Below are positions 25,919 through 34,295 of a DNA stretch of 64,000 bases, piece by piece. The notes beneath the pieces were generated by a model. It made no database searches, was not told where the DNA came from, and worked only from the letters and a program-made list of their open reading frames with translations. The stretch is from assembly GCF_035917455.1 (NCBI RefSeq), contig NZ_CP109078.1, positions 806,001-870,000 of the forward strand, written 5' to 3'. The DNA is from Micromonospora sp. NBC_01796 (lineage in GTDB: Bacteria > Actinomycetota > Actinomycetes > Mycobacteriales > Micromonosporaceae). Position numbers and translations under genes: made by a program. The number at the start of each line of letters is the position of its first letter. The stretch's first letter is position 1.

Positions 25919-27055
25919 TCACGGGGCACACTCCACGATCACGTCGAGGGCCCGGTCGAAGTCGGCCCTCGGTACCCCGGTGTTGATCGTCAGGCGGAGC
26001 CGGGACCGACTGTCCGGTGTGGATGGTGGGCGGAAGCAGCCGACCGCGACGCCCCGGTCCAGGCAGTCGGCGGCCCAGGCGGTCGCCGCCTCGGGTCCCG
26101 GCGCGGTCACCGAGATCACCCCGGCCGCCGGTGCCGACACGTCCAGTCCGGCCAGGCCGAGGCGGCGCATTGCCGTGGTCGCCCGGTCCGCCAGCTCCGC
26201 CCGCAGCGGATCCCCGGACCGCGCCAGCCCGGTGGCGGCGAGCACACCCGCCGCCACGGCCGGCGGCAGCGCGGTGTCGTAGATGAAGGTCCGGCCGGTC
26301 TCCACCAGGTGCCGGACCAGCTCCGCCGGGCCGGCGACGACGCCGCCGGCCCCGCCGAGCGCCTTGGAGAGCGTCGCGGTGATCACCACGTCCGGTGCGC
26401 CGGCCAGACCGGCGTCGACCACCGCGCCGGCTCCACCCGGACCGCGTACGCCCACCGCGTGCGCGTCGTCGACCAGCAGCAACGCGTCGTGGCGGCGGGC
26501 CACCTCGTGCAGCCTCGCCAGCGGGGCGAGATCGCCGTCGACGGAGAAGACCGACTCGGTGACCACCACCGCCGGACGCCCCGGCGCCGCCGCCAGGGCC
26601 GCCTCGACGGCGTCCACGTCGTTGTGCGGGGTGACCATGGTCTGCGCGCCGGACAACCGGCACCCGTCGATCAGCGAGGCGTGGTTGTGCGCGTCCGAGA
26701 CGAGCAACGTACGCGGGCGGACCAGGGCGCGTACGGCACCGAGGTTGGCCAGGTAACCGGAGGAGTAGACCAGGGCCTGCTGCGCGCCGAGCCAGTCGGC
26801 CAGGGCCTGTTCCAGGGCGGTGTGCAGGTCGGTCGAGCCGCGTACCAGGCGTGATCCGGTGGCGCCCAGGCCGTACCGGTGCAGGGACTCGGTGGCGGCG
26901 GCGGTGACCTCCGGGTGCCGGGCCAGCCCGAGGTAGTCGTTGCCGGCGAGGTCGGTCACCGGGTCCGTGGCGCCGCGCGGGCGCAGTTGCCGGGTCAGCC
27001 CCGCCTTGGCCCGTAGCTGGGCACGCCGGTCCAGCGCCTCCAGCCACTTCGCCAC
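25919..27055 (-). CDS. bioF: 8-amino-7-oxononanoate synthase
   Basis: A 378-residue PLP enzyme that condenses pimeloyl-ACP or CoA with L-alanine to give 8-amino-7-oxononanoate, the first ring-assembly step of biotin synthesis. Features include the N-terminal GNDYLGLARHP, the cofactor-stacking region SDAHNHASLIDG, VDDAHAVGVRGPGG with the PLP-binding Asp/His, and the Schiff-base Lys in TLSKALGGAGG. The GTG start has GAGGAG 6 nt upstream. It is the first gene of a bioF-bioD operon diverging from bioB. Confidence 0.93.
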   Translation of the reverse strand: MAKWLEALDRRAQLRAKAGLTRQLRPRGATDPVTDLAGNDYLGLARHPEVTAAATESLHRYGLGATGSRLVRGSTDLHTALEQALADWLGAQQALVYSSGYLANLGAVRALVRPRTLLVSDAHNHASLIDGCRLSGAQTMVTPHNDVDAVEAALAAAPGRPAVVVTESVFSVDGDLAPLARLHEVARRHDALLLVDDAHAVGVRGPGGAGAVVDAGLAGAPDVVITATLSKALGGAGGVVAGPAELVRHLVETGRTFIYDTALPPAVAAGVLAATGLARSGDPLRAELADRATTAMRRLGLAGLDVSAPAAGVISVTAPGPEAATAWAADCLDRGVAVGCFRPPSTPDSRSRLRLTINTGVPRADFDRALDVIVECAP

Positions 27056-27389
27056 GTCGACTCCTCGTCTGCCCGTCCCGCGTCGGGACCGCCCGACCCG
27101 TCACGCGCCGGCCCGATCACATCCGCGACCATTCGACCCGTCCCGACCGGCGAAAATTACCACTTCGCCGGGCGCCGACCCGGAAGGCGGGCCGTACGCC
27201 GGACCGATCCACGGGGAGCCGGGGCCGGGCGACGGTCACCTTAGCCGGTTCGGGCGGGCGGCACGACGGGGCCGGTTCCGGTGCTGGTGACGGCGGCTGC
27301 GGCGGGACCGGTCGCGGGGCGCACGGACACGACCACCCGGGGAGCCGGCGGCTCCCATCGATGGCCGAACCGCCTTGTAGGGTACGACC
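27056..27389. other. Divergent bioF-bioB intergenic region
   Basis: This 334-bp gap has no credible gene. It holds the bioB leaderless -10 box TAGGGT, 6 nt before the ATG, and an AT-rich patch (GGTAATTTT on the minus strand) that could be the bioF -10 region. I see no obvious BirA or BioQ-type palindrome. Confidence 0.55.
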
Positions 27390-28385
27390 ATGCCAGAGAT
27401 CCTCGACCGGGCGCGTGCCCAGGTGCTCGGTGAAGGCGTCGGTCTCGACGAGGCCGGTGTGCTCGCCGTGTTGCGCCTTCCCGACGAGCACCTGCCCGCC
27501 GCCCTCCAACTCGCCCACGACGTGCGGATGCGCTGGTGCGGGCCGGAGGTCGAGGTCGAGGGCATCGTCTCGCTGAAGACCGGGGGGTGCCCGGAGGACT
27601 GCCACTTCTGCTCCCAGTCGGGGCTGTTCGCCTCCCCGGTCCGGTCGGTCTGGCTGGACATCCCGTCGCTGGTCGAGGCGGCGAAGCAGACCGCGAAGAC
27701 CGGTGCGACCGAGTTCTGCATCGTCGCCGCCGTACGCGGCCCGGACGCGCGGCTGATGAAGCAGATGCGCGAGGGTGTGGCCGCGATCCGGGCGGAGGTG
27801 GACATCCAGGTCGCCGCGTCGCTCGGCATGCTCAACCAGGAGCAGGTCGACGAGCTGGTCGACATGGGGGTGCACCGCTACAACCACAACCTGGAGACCT
27901 GCCGGTCGTACTTCCCGAACGTGGTGACCACGCACTCCTTCGAGGAGCGGTGGGAGACCCTGCGGATGGTGCGCGAGTCCGGCATGGAGGTCTGCTGCGG
28001 CGGCATCCTGGGTCTGGGCGAGTCGGTGGAGCAGCGGGCCGAGTTCGCCGCGCAGCTCGCCGAGCTCGACCCGCACGAGGTGCCGATGAACTTCCTCAAC
28101 CCGAGGCCGGGCACCCCGCTCGGCGAGCAGCCGGTGGTGGAGGGCAAGGACGCGCTGCGGGCGATCGCGGCGTTCCGGCTGGCGATGCCGCGTACGATCC
28201 TCCGGTTCGCCGGTGGCCGGGAGATCACCCTCGGTGACCTCGGCACCCGTGACGGTCTGCTCGGCGGGATCAACGCGGTGATCGTCGGCAACTACCTGAC
28301 CACCCTGGGCCGTCCGGCAAACGCCGACCTGGACCTGCTCGACGAGCTGAAGATGCCGGTCAAGTCCCTCTCCGCGACGCTCTGA
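27390..28385 (+). CDS. bioB: Biotin synthase
   Basis: A 331-residue radical SAM enzyme that inserts sulfur into dethiobiotin. The [4Fe-4S] motif CPEDCHFC is present (CxxxCxxC), followed by the typical [14 protein letters not shown], the YNHNLET segment around the second cluster, and [11 protein letters not shown]. The Arg and Cys residues expected for the [2Fe-2S] sulfur-donor cluster are partly visible ([20 protein letters not shown]). The N-terminal ~40 residues are longer than in E. coli BioB, as is usual in actinobacteria. TAGGGT lies 6 nt before the ATG, so the mRNA is probably leaderless. A small Cys-rich gene follows 8 nt after the stop. Confidence 0.95.
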   Translation: MPEILDRARAQVLGEGVGLDEAGVLAVLRLPDEHLPAALQLAHDVRMRWCGPEVEVEGIVSLKTGGCPEDCHFCSQSGLFASPVRSVWLDIPSLVEAAKQTAKTGATEFCIVAAVRGPDARLMKQMREGVAAIRAEVDIQVAASLGMLNQEQVDELVDMGVHRYNHNLETCRSYFPNVVTTHSFEERWETLRMVRESGMEVCCGGILGLGESVEQRAEFAAQLAELDPHEVPMNFLNPRPGTPLGEQPVVEGKDALRAIAAFRLAMPRTILRFAGGREITLGDLGTRDGLLGGINAVIVGNYLTTLGRPANADLDLLDELKMPVKSLSATL

Positions 28386-28393
28386 GCGACGGC

Positions 28394-28609
28394 GTGCCGA
28401 TGGTTTCGAGCGGAGCAGACCCGACAACGGCGGTGTGGTGCGACCGGTGCGGCCGGTCGACCGGGGACGGTTCGCACGAGGACTGCGCGGCGGCCCGTGC
28501 ACTGGAACCGCCCCGGTTCTGCCCCCAGTGCCGGCGCCGAATGAAGGTCCAGGTCCTCCCGACCGGCTGGTCCGCCCTCTGCGTCGAACACGGCGAGACC
28601 CACCAGTGA
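28394..28609 (+). CDS. bsaP: Biotin synthase auxiliary protein-like small Cys-rich protein
   Basis: A 71-residue protein directly downstream of bioB. It has two CxxC pairs (WCDRCGRS and FCPQCRRR) plus two further Cys (EDCAAA, ALCVEH), suggesting a metal or Fe-S site. In mycobacteria a small protein encoded next to bioB (BsaP) is needed for biotin synthase activity, and this gene matches it in size, position and Cys content; orthology is inferred. A GTG start is listed; an ATG 6 nt later is equally possible. The spacing implies co-transcription with bioB. A long palindrome follows the stop. Confidence 0.7.
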   Translation: MPMVSSGADPTTAVWCDRCGRSTGDGSHEDCAAARALEPPRFCPQCRRRMKVQVLPTGWSALCVEHGETHQ

Positions 28610-28618
28610 GCCCCGATA

Positions 28619-28679
28619 GTTGATCATGAAGTTAGGGCATCCCCGAGGCGCTCGGGGATGCCCTAACCTCATGATCAAC
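28619..28679. repeat. GATC-edged palindromic element (copy 3), convergent terminator
   Basis: Arms of 29 nt with one mismatch, starting GTTGATCATGAAGTTAG, enclose a 3-nt loop. It lies 9 nt past the bsaP stop and overlaps the stop codon of the convergent peptidase gene. It is a likely bidirectional terminator with the same arm start as copy 2. Confidence 0.85.
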
Positions 28680-30375
28680 GGGTTGGTTGGGAGCGGCGGC
28701 GGTGGCGGTGGATCAGGAAGATCGGCAGCGCTACGGTCGCGGTGAGGATCCAGGAGAACACCACCAGGCCCCAGATGAAGGCGTCCGCCTCCTCGGTCAC
28801 GAACGCGCCGAGCGTCATCAGCAGCGCGAACCCGCCCACCCCGACGGTGGCGATCCCGCTCAGCACCAGCCCCACGACGGCCAGCCAGCCGTACGGTCGC
28901 AGCGGCGGCTTCGCCACCGGTTGCACCGGTCCCGGTACGGGGATCGCCTCCGGTGCCCTCGCCGGCATGTCGACCCGGAGGCTGACCGGTATCCGGTGGT
29001 CGAGCATCCGGACCGTGTCCGGGTGGAGCTGGAACAGGGTCGGCTCGATCCGCATCCCGATACCGTCCAGCCCGATCACCTGGCGGGCCCCGTCCGGCCA
29101 GGCCAGCATCGCCGCGGTCTCGGTGTAGGGGACGCTGAGCGGGCCGCCCGGTCCGAGGTAGCTGACGCCGTCGGGGCCGAACCGCAGCTCCCCGTTCCCG
29201 TCGATCGAGGTGTACGACGTACCCGGCAGCGCGTGGGTGGAGCGGGTCGGCGCCTCGGCGAAACCGGCCCAGTCGGCGCGGCAGCCGTCGGGCACCATCA
29301 GCAGCGCCGAGGACATCGCCTCATCGGCGACCCGGTGCAGGTCGGTCACGGTGACCTGTTTCAGCTCGGCCCGGTACTCCTCCAGGGTCAGGTTGGGCGC
29401 CCCGACCAGGAGGTTGAAGGCGAACCCGGGCAGCCGGGCGGCGTGCACCGCGGCGGAGCCGAGGGCGTCGGTGACCTTGCCGACGTGCGCGTCGAGGTCA
29501 GCCTGCTCGATCCGGCCGACCTTCAGTTTCGCCAGTACGTCGACAAAACCCCCGAGCACCGCCCACTGCTTCTCCGGCAGCGCGTCAGCGAGGGCGCGCA
29601 GGGTGGCGTACTCGCTGTCGCGGGGCTCGTAGACGGCGGTGGCGGTGTAGGAGAGACCGCCCTCCTGGCGCAGCGAGCGGAACAGTTCCCGTTCCAGTAC
29701 CTCGGCGAAGACACCGGCGGCGGTGTCCCGGCGGACCACCGCGTCGAGGGCGACCGCACGGGAGCCGCTGGTGAAGTAGGCGGGGGTGGTCGGCAGCGCG
29801 GACGACGGGGTGGGCACCGGGTGCCGGGTGCCGTTCGGCAGCGGGAGGCGCAGTCCGGCGGGGACCCGGGCGCCGGCGATCCACAGGACCGCGTTCTCAC
29901 GGGTGAAGTAGCGGCCCGCCCAGGTCCGCAGGTGCTCCGGGGTGAGCATCGACAGCCCGAACTCGGGGTAGCTGGCCAGCCCGTGGTCGCGGGCACCGTG
30001 CCGCCACAGCGGCACCGAGTCCATCGCGCCCGGCGAGCGGCTGCTCCATTCCGTACGGAGGATTTCCTTCTCCAGGTCGAGCCGCTGCATCGGCAGATCG
30101 TGCAGGTTGCGGCAGACGGCGGCGAGGAAGTCGGCGATGTCCTGCTCGGAGCCCTGTAGCTGGAACCGGGTGACGGCCGGTCCGGTGGCGCCGTTGAAGT
30201 GGTAGTCGGCGAGCCCGATCGGCGCGAGTGCCAGGTGCTCCAGCAGGTGCGTGACGCCGCTGCGGGCGAGCGTCTCGTCCGCGGTGCCGACCCGGAAGGC
30301 CAGTCCGGCCTGCATCGGCCCGTCGGTCGGCGCGAGCAGCGTCGGTACGCCGTCCACCTCGAGCTGCCGGATCAT
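28675..30375 (-). CDS. Membrane-anchored M16-type zinc metallopeptidase
   Basis: A 566-residue protein with an N-terminal M16 peptidase domain. The inverted zinc motif HLLEH (HxxEH) lies in SGVTHLLEHLAL, and the likely third ligand Glu is in DLEKEILRTEW about 60 residues later. A second M16-like half spans roughly 200-350. The last 100 residues hold a Pro-rich linker and two membrane helices (WLAVVGLVLSGIATVGVGGF and WGLVVFSWILTATVALPIFL) before a basic tail. Most M16 enzymes are soluble, so the anchor is unusual. The start overlaps the stop of the upstream gene (ATGA), indicating coupled expression. The final codons and TGA fall in a palindromic element. Substrate unknown. Confidence 0.8.
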   Translation of the reverse strand: MIRQLEVDGVPTLLAPTDGPMQAGLAFRVGTADETLARSGVTHLLEHLALAPIGLADYHFNGATGPAVTRFQLQGSEQDIADFLAAVCRNLHDLPMQRLDLEKEILRTEWSSRSPGAMDSVPLWRHGARDHGLASYPEFGLSMLTPEHLRTWAGRYFTRENAVLWIAGARVPAGLRLPLPNGTRHPVPTPSSALPTTPAYFTSGSRAVALDAVVRRDTAAGVFAEVLERELFRSLRQEGGLSYTATAVYEPRDSEYATLRALADALPEKQWAVLGGFVDVLAKLKVGRIEQADLDAHVGKVTDALGSAAVHAARLPGFAFNLLVGAPNLTLEEYRAELKQVTVTDLHRVADEAMSSALLMVPDGCRADWAGFAEAPTRSTHALPGTSYTSIDGNGELRFGPDGVSYLGPGGPLSVPYTETAAMLAWPDGARQVIGLDGIGMRIEPTLFQLHPDTVRMLDHRIPVSLRVDMPARAPEAIPVPGPVQPVAKPPLRPYGWLAVVGLVLSGIATVGVGGFALLMTLGAFVTEEADAFIWGLVVFSWILTATVALPIFLIHRHRRRSQPTR

Positions 30376-31343
30376 CGCGCGCCACCCTTCGCGTACGCGT
30401 CCGCCCGGAACCTCTGGAACTGCTCGGTGGCGTCGCCGAGGTAACCGAACATCGCCTCGCTACCGAGGTTGCCGAGGGCGGAGAACTGGGCCGCCGCCGC
30501 CTTGTGGTCGCCCATCAGCCCGAAGGCCATGGCGAAGGTGCCGCGTACGCCGACCCAGCCCCAGTCGTGCTGGAATCCGGGGTGCCAGACCGAGCGCCGG
30601 GCGGCCTCCTGGATGCTCTGCCAGACCGGCATGGTGAGCAGGTACTCGCCGGCCTGCCGCAGGGTGTCCGATTCGAGTGCCTGCTCCAGGTGCGCGGTCA
30701 CCACCAGTACGCCGTGGTGACCGCCCTCTGGCGCCGCGTTCATGCACTCGCGGGCGAAGGTGTGGGCCGCTTCCCAGGATCCGCCCCACTTCGGACAGAG
30801 CTTCTGCAGCAGCGACTGCTGCCCGGGGAGATGGTGCGGCTCGTGACGGGCGAGCCGGTCGTAGCGGCGCCGCGCCTCCGACTGACCCATCTGCAGGCCC
30901 ATGGCGGTGGTGAGGCGCCAGTCCCAGGCGGTCACGTACGCGGGGTGTCGGGCGGTGACGTCGATCAGGATCTGCTCGGCCTGCCGCAGGTACGCGTGGA
31001 GCTGGTCGAACTGCTCCCGGCTGACCTGGTTGGCCCGCTTGTCCGTACGGATGCTCCAGCCGGTCACGACGAGGCAGGCGGCGAGCAGGGTGGCCGGCAG
31101 GGCTTCACCGGGCTGCCGGGCCACCTCCGAACGGAGGAAACCCTCGATTCCCGGGTGGTCGCTGGCGTTGTTGACCAGGTGCGAGACCGTTTTCGCGTCG
31201 CGCCCGTCGAAGAGCTGCTCCACGGCCGGCCAGTCGGCGCCGGTCAGCGCCGCGCGCAGCCGGTTGACCTCGGGGAAGGCGGCCCCGGGGTCGAAGTCCG
31301 GAGCGGGAAGGGGTGCGGGCACTGCGGGATCATAGGTGATCAC
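30372..31343 (-). CDS. Hypothetical helical protein coupled to the M16 peptidase
   Basis: About 323 residues starting at GTG (VIVITYDPAVPAP); an upstream extension of ~46 residues has poor composition and is not used. The protein is mostly helical with TPR-like character (repeated helices around LHAYLRQAEQILIDVTARHP, EARRRYDRLARHEP and GDHKAAAAQFSALG) and several Trp residues. No signal peptide or membrane helix is seen. Its stop overlaps the start of the membrane-anchored M16 peptidase, so the two are probably made together and may interact. I recognise no family. Confidence 0.65.
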   Translation of the reverse strand: MITYDPAVPAPLPAPDFDPGAAFPEVNRLRAALTGADWPAVEQLFDGRDAKTVSHLVNNASDHPGIEGFLRSEVARQPGEALPATLLAACLVVTGWSIRTDKRANQVSREQFDQLHAYLRQAEQILIDVTARHPAYVTAWDWRLTTAMGLQMGQSEARRRYDRLARHEPHHLPGQQSLLQKLCPKWGGSWEAAHTFARECMNAAPEGGHHGVLVVTAHLEQALESDTLRQAGEYLLTMPVWQSIQEAARRSVWHPGFQHDWGWVGVRGTFAMAFGLMGDHKAAAAQFSALGNLGSEAMFGYLGDATEQFQRFRADAYAKGGAR

Positions 31344-31569
31344 GATGACGGCTTGGGTCCCCTGTTGCACAGACCGGACAGGGTCGGATCGACGCCCGTC
31401 CACCCAAGCCCACCCTCCCGATATTAACAATTTACCCACTTGAGACCGATCTGCCCGGTTATGGTGCTTGACATCCATCAAAAAGGCATTTAGCCACTGG
31501 CTGGCCGTTCGGTGCTCCGATGACCGCGGAGACCCCTGCTGCCGTCGGTGCTCACGGGAGGGCTGTTCT

Positions 31570-32607
31570 GTGACGGGTCAGGTCACTTATCACGTTCGAC
31601 GGGCGATCCTGCCCGCATCCGCGGGGCTCGCCGCGGTCGCCATCCTCACCGCGATCGCGCTGCTGCTGGTCAACACCAGGGGTGCGCAGGCCGCCCAGGC
31701 CCCCGTCGGGCTCGGCACCGCGGCGAACTTCTCCGTACTCGCCGGCTCCACCGTGACCAACACCGGGCCGAGCTTCCTCGCCCAGGACCTCGGCGTGAGC
31801 CCCGGCAGCTCGGCGACCGGGTTCCCACCCGGACTCGTCGGCGGCACCATCCACCTCGCCGACGCCGTCGCCCTCCAGGCCAAGAACGATCTCACCACCG
31901 CCTACAACGACGCCGCCGGCCGCACCCCGTTCACCAACCTTCCCGCCGAACTCGGCGGCAGCACCCTGATCCACGGCGTGTACCGCATCGGCGCCGCCCA
32001 GCTCACCGGGCAACTCACCCTCGACTCCCAGGGCGACCCGGCCGCCGTCTTCATCTTCCAGATCGACTCGACCCTGGTCACCGCCGCCAACAGCAGCGTC
32101 GTCTTCATCAACGGCGCCTCCCCCTGCAACGTCTACTGGCAGGTCGGCAGCTCAGCCACCATCGGCACCAACACCGCCTTCATGGGCAACATCCTCGCCG
32201 CGACGTCCATCACCATGAACACCGGCGCCACCCTCCAGGGCCGGGCCCTCGCCCAGACCGGCGCCGTCACCCTGGACACCAACACCATCATCGAGCCCCT
32301 CTGTCTCCAGCCGACGGGCACGCCCACCGGCACCCCGACGGGCACGCCCACCGGAACGCCGACGGGCACGCCCACCGGTACACCGACGGGCACCCCCACG
32401 GGTACGCCCACCGGTACGCCGACCGGACCTCCGACGGGCACCCCGACCGGCGGGCCCACCGTCCGGCCGACCCGTACCCACCTGCCGATCACCGGTCCCG
32501 GAGGCGGAAGCACCCTGGTACCGATGCTGACCGCGGCCGGAACCGGCATGGTCGTGGTGGGCGGACTGCTCGTCTTCCTCTACCGCCGCCGAATCCACGA
32601 GTCCTGA
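31570..32607 (+). CDS. LPITG-anchored ice-binding-like (DUF3494) surface protein
   Basis: A 345-residue secreted protein. The GTG start has GGGAGG 8 nt upstream. A signal peptide (ILPASAGLAAVAILTAIALLL) precedes a DUF3494 beta-solenoid domain (about 45-245) with the family segments FSVLAGSTVTNTG, LGGSTLIHGVY, FIFQIDSTL and ALAQTGAVTLDTNTII. A Thr-Pro-Gly-Thr repeat region and then LPITG, a hydrophobic helix and RRRIHES form a sortase cell-wall signal. DUF3494 proteins bind ice in cold-adapted microbes, but many family members in soil bacteria serve as adhesins. A cell-wall display role is supported by the sequence; ice binding is not tested by it. Confidence 0.85.
   Translation: MTGQVTYHVRRAILPASAGLAAVAILTAIALLLVNTRGAQAAQAPVGLGTAANFSVLAGSTVTNTGPSFLAQDLGVSPGSSATGFPPGLVGGTIHLADAVALQAKNDLTTAYNDAAGRTPFTNLPAELGGSTLIHGVYRIGAAQLTGQLTLDSQGDPAAVFIFQIDSTLVTAANSSVVFINGASPCNVYWQVGSSATIGTNTAFMGNILAATSITMNTGATLQGRALAQTGAVTLDTNTIIEPLCLQPTGTPTGTPTGTPTGTPTGTPTGTPTGTPTGTPTGTPTGPPTGTPTGGPTVRPTRTHLPITGPGGGSTLVPMLTAAGTGMVVVGGLLVFLYRRRIHES
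32311..32459 (+). repeat. In-frame PTGT repeat in the surface protein
   Basis: Roughly a dozen 12-bp units of type CCGACGGGCACG encode Pro-Thr-Gly-Thr. They form a stalk between the DUF3494 domain and the LPITG anchor. Repeat number is likely variable. Confidence 0.85.
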
Positions 32608-32630
32608 GCCACGACTCCTGAGCCAGGAGC

Positions 32631-32682
32631 GGCACGAGCCGGGGCAGCACACCCATCGGGTTGGGTGTGCTGCCCTCGTGCC
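32631..32682 (+). terminator. Terminator after the LPITG protein gene
   Basis: GGGCAGCACACCCA and TGGGTGTGCTGCCC form a perfect 14-bp stem with a 6-nt loop, extended by outer GGCACGAG and CTCGTGCC. It separates this gene from the convergent TetR gene. Confidence 0.75.
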
Positions 32683-32697
32683 GTACGGGTCAGGGAT

Positions 32698-33306
32698 TCA
32701 GGATCGTCGGCGGTACGGGACGAGCAGGAACCGCAACTGCCCCCGGACCCGCTCCCCCAGCGCCCCCCGTGGTTCGAGCGCCCAGGTGATCATCGTTCCG
32801 TTGTACGCGGTGAGCAGTGCCTCGGCGAGCCCGTCCAGGTCGACCCCGGCCGTGCCGTCGCCGACAGCGATCTCCCCGGCCTGCGCCGCTTCCGCCAGCA
32901 GGTCACGGATGCCGGCGCGCAGGGCGACGGTGAAGTCCCGGGCCTGGGCGTGCAGTTCGGGGTCGGTGAGGTCCATCATCAGGAAGGCCACGTGGTGGGC
33001 CATCTGTTCGTGCCGTTGGACGCCCCCGGTCAACCCGACCAGGACGTTCTCCAACCGATCCAGCTTCGACACGGTGCCGTCGCGCGGGTCATGGAACGCC
33101 CGCGTGACGTCGTGCACCCCGCGCCGGGACACCGCGACCAGCAGCCCGTGCTTGGAGCCGAAGCGCTTGACCAGGGTGGCCGGTGACGCGCCGGTACGGT
33201 GCGCGACATCGGCCAGGGTGAGGGCTCCCGGACCGAGGTCGGCGATCGCCGAGGCGGCGGCGGCGAGAATCTGGTCGTCGGTGAACGCCAGGGGGCGGGG
33301 ACTCAT
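32698..33306 (-). CDS. TetR-family regulator
   Basis: A 202-residue repressor. The N-terminal HTH spans FTDDQILAAAASAIADLG to LTLADVAHRTGASPATLVKRFGSKHGLL; the C-terminal ligand domain is family-variable. The ATG is preceded by TAGACT with a 7-nt gap, fitting a leaderless mRNA. A 28-bp palindrome lies between it and a divergent SDR gene, so it probably represses both itself and that gene. Confidence 0.88.
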   Translation of the reverse strand: MSPRPLAFTDDQILAAAASAIADLGPGALTLADVAHRTGASPATLVKRFGSKHGLLVAVSRRGVHDVTRAFHDPRDGTVSKLDRLENVLVGLTGGVQRHEQMAHHVAFLMMDLTDPELHAQARDFTVALRAGIRDLLAEAAQAGEIAVGDGTAGVDLDGLAEALLTAYNGTMITWALEPRGALGERVRGQLRFLLVPYRRRS

Positions 33307-33322
33307 GGGCGGCAGTCTAGTT

Positions 33323-33350
33323 GATAGTAAATGAACCAGCATTTACTATC
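33323..33350. promoter_or_regulatory. TetR operator between regulator and SDR
   Basis: GATAGTAAATG and CATTTACTATC form a perfect 11-bp inverted repeat around 6 nt, centred in the divergent gap and adjoining the TetR -10 box. AT-rich DNA here contrasts with the surroundings. Confidence 0.8.
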
Positions 33351-33383
33351 GGCCGAGCATCCGACGGAAGGCAGGCAGGCCCG

Positions 33384-34295
33384 ATGAGCACTCCCGAACA
33401 GCCCCTGACCGGACAGGTCGCCCTGGTGGCGGGCGGCACCCGAGGCGGCGGCCGGGGCATCGCCGTACAACTCGGCGCGGCCGGCGCGACGGTCTACGTC
33501 ACCGGACGCAGCAGCCGGGCCGGGCGCTCGGACCTGGACCGCCCGGAGACCATCGAGCAGACCGCCGAGCAGGTCACCGCCGCCGGTGGCACCGGCATCC
33601 CGGTCCGGGTCGACCACGGCCAGCCCGACCAGGTCCGGGCCCTGGTCGACCGGATAGCCGCCGAGCAGGACGGCCGGCTGGACGTCCTGGTCAACTGCGT
33701 CTGGGGCGGCGACCCGCTGACCGACTGGACGAACCCGCTCTGGCAGCAGGATCTCGACACCGGCCTGCGGCTGCTGCGCCAGGCCGTCGACACCCACATC
33801 ATCACCAGCCGGTACGCCCTGCCGCTGCTCGTCGCCGCCGGGCGCGGGCTGGTGGTCGAGGTGACCGACGGCAACACCGCCCGCTACCGGGGCACCCTCT
33901 TCTACGACCTGGCCAAGTCCGCGGTCATCCGCCTGGCCGTGGCCCAGGCCGCCGAACTGCGGCCGTACGGGGTGACGGCGGTTGCCATCACTCCGGGTTT
34001 CCTGCGCTCGGAAGCCGTACTCGACCACTTCGGGGTGTCCGAGGCGAACTGGCGGGACGCGATCGCCCAGGACCCGCACTTCGCCGAGTCCGAGACTCCG
34101 GCGTACCTCGGTCGGGCCGTCGCCGCCCTGGCCGCCGACCCGGACGTGCTGACCCACACCGGCCGGGCCCTCTCCACCGCCGCCCTCTACCCGAGGTACG
34201 GGTTCACCGACGTCGACGGCACCCAACCCGACTTCCCCGCCTACTGGGCCAGGGCCCTCGAAACCGAACACGGCCCCCTGGGCGACCCCCTCTGA
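33384..34295 (+). CDS. Short-chain dehydrogenase/reductase under TetR control
   Basis: A 303-residue SDR. The nucleotide-binding turn GGTRGGGRGIAV is atypical but recognisable, VNCVWGG replaces the usual NNAG, and YDLAKSAV supplies the catalytic Tyr and Lys (YxxxK). The ATG (MSTPEQPLTGQVALVAGG) is preceded by GGAAGGCAGG. It is the likely target of the divergent TetR regulator. The substrate is probably the regulator's inducer or a product of it, but unknown. The stop codon sits in the stem of a terminator. Confidence 0.82.
   Translation: MSTPEQPLTGQVALVAGGTRGGGRGIAVQLGAAGATVYVTGRSSRAGRSDLDRPETIEQTAEQVTAAGGTGIPVRVDHGQPDQVRALVDRIAAEQDGRLDVLVNCVWGGDPLTDWTNPLWQQDLDTGLRLLRQAVDTHIITSRYALPLLVAAGRGLVVEVTDGNTARYRGTLFYDLAKSAVIRLAVAQAAELRPYGVTAVAITPGFLRSEAVLDHFGVSEANWRDAIAQDPHFAESETPAYLGRAVAALAADPDVLTHTGRALSTAALYPRYGFTDVDGTQPDFPAYWARALETEHGPLGDPL

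Noticed and set aside
24791-26854. Plus-strand open frame opposite the kinase, bioD and bioF
   Set aside because: Ser/Arg/Pro-rich shadow across three clear minus-strand genes.
32311-32459. Possible CRISPR-like or regulatory repeat
   Set aside because: The repeats are in-frame 12-bp units without spacers and encode a PTGT stalk.
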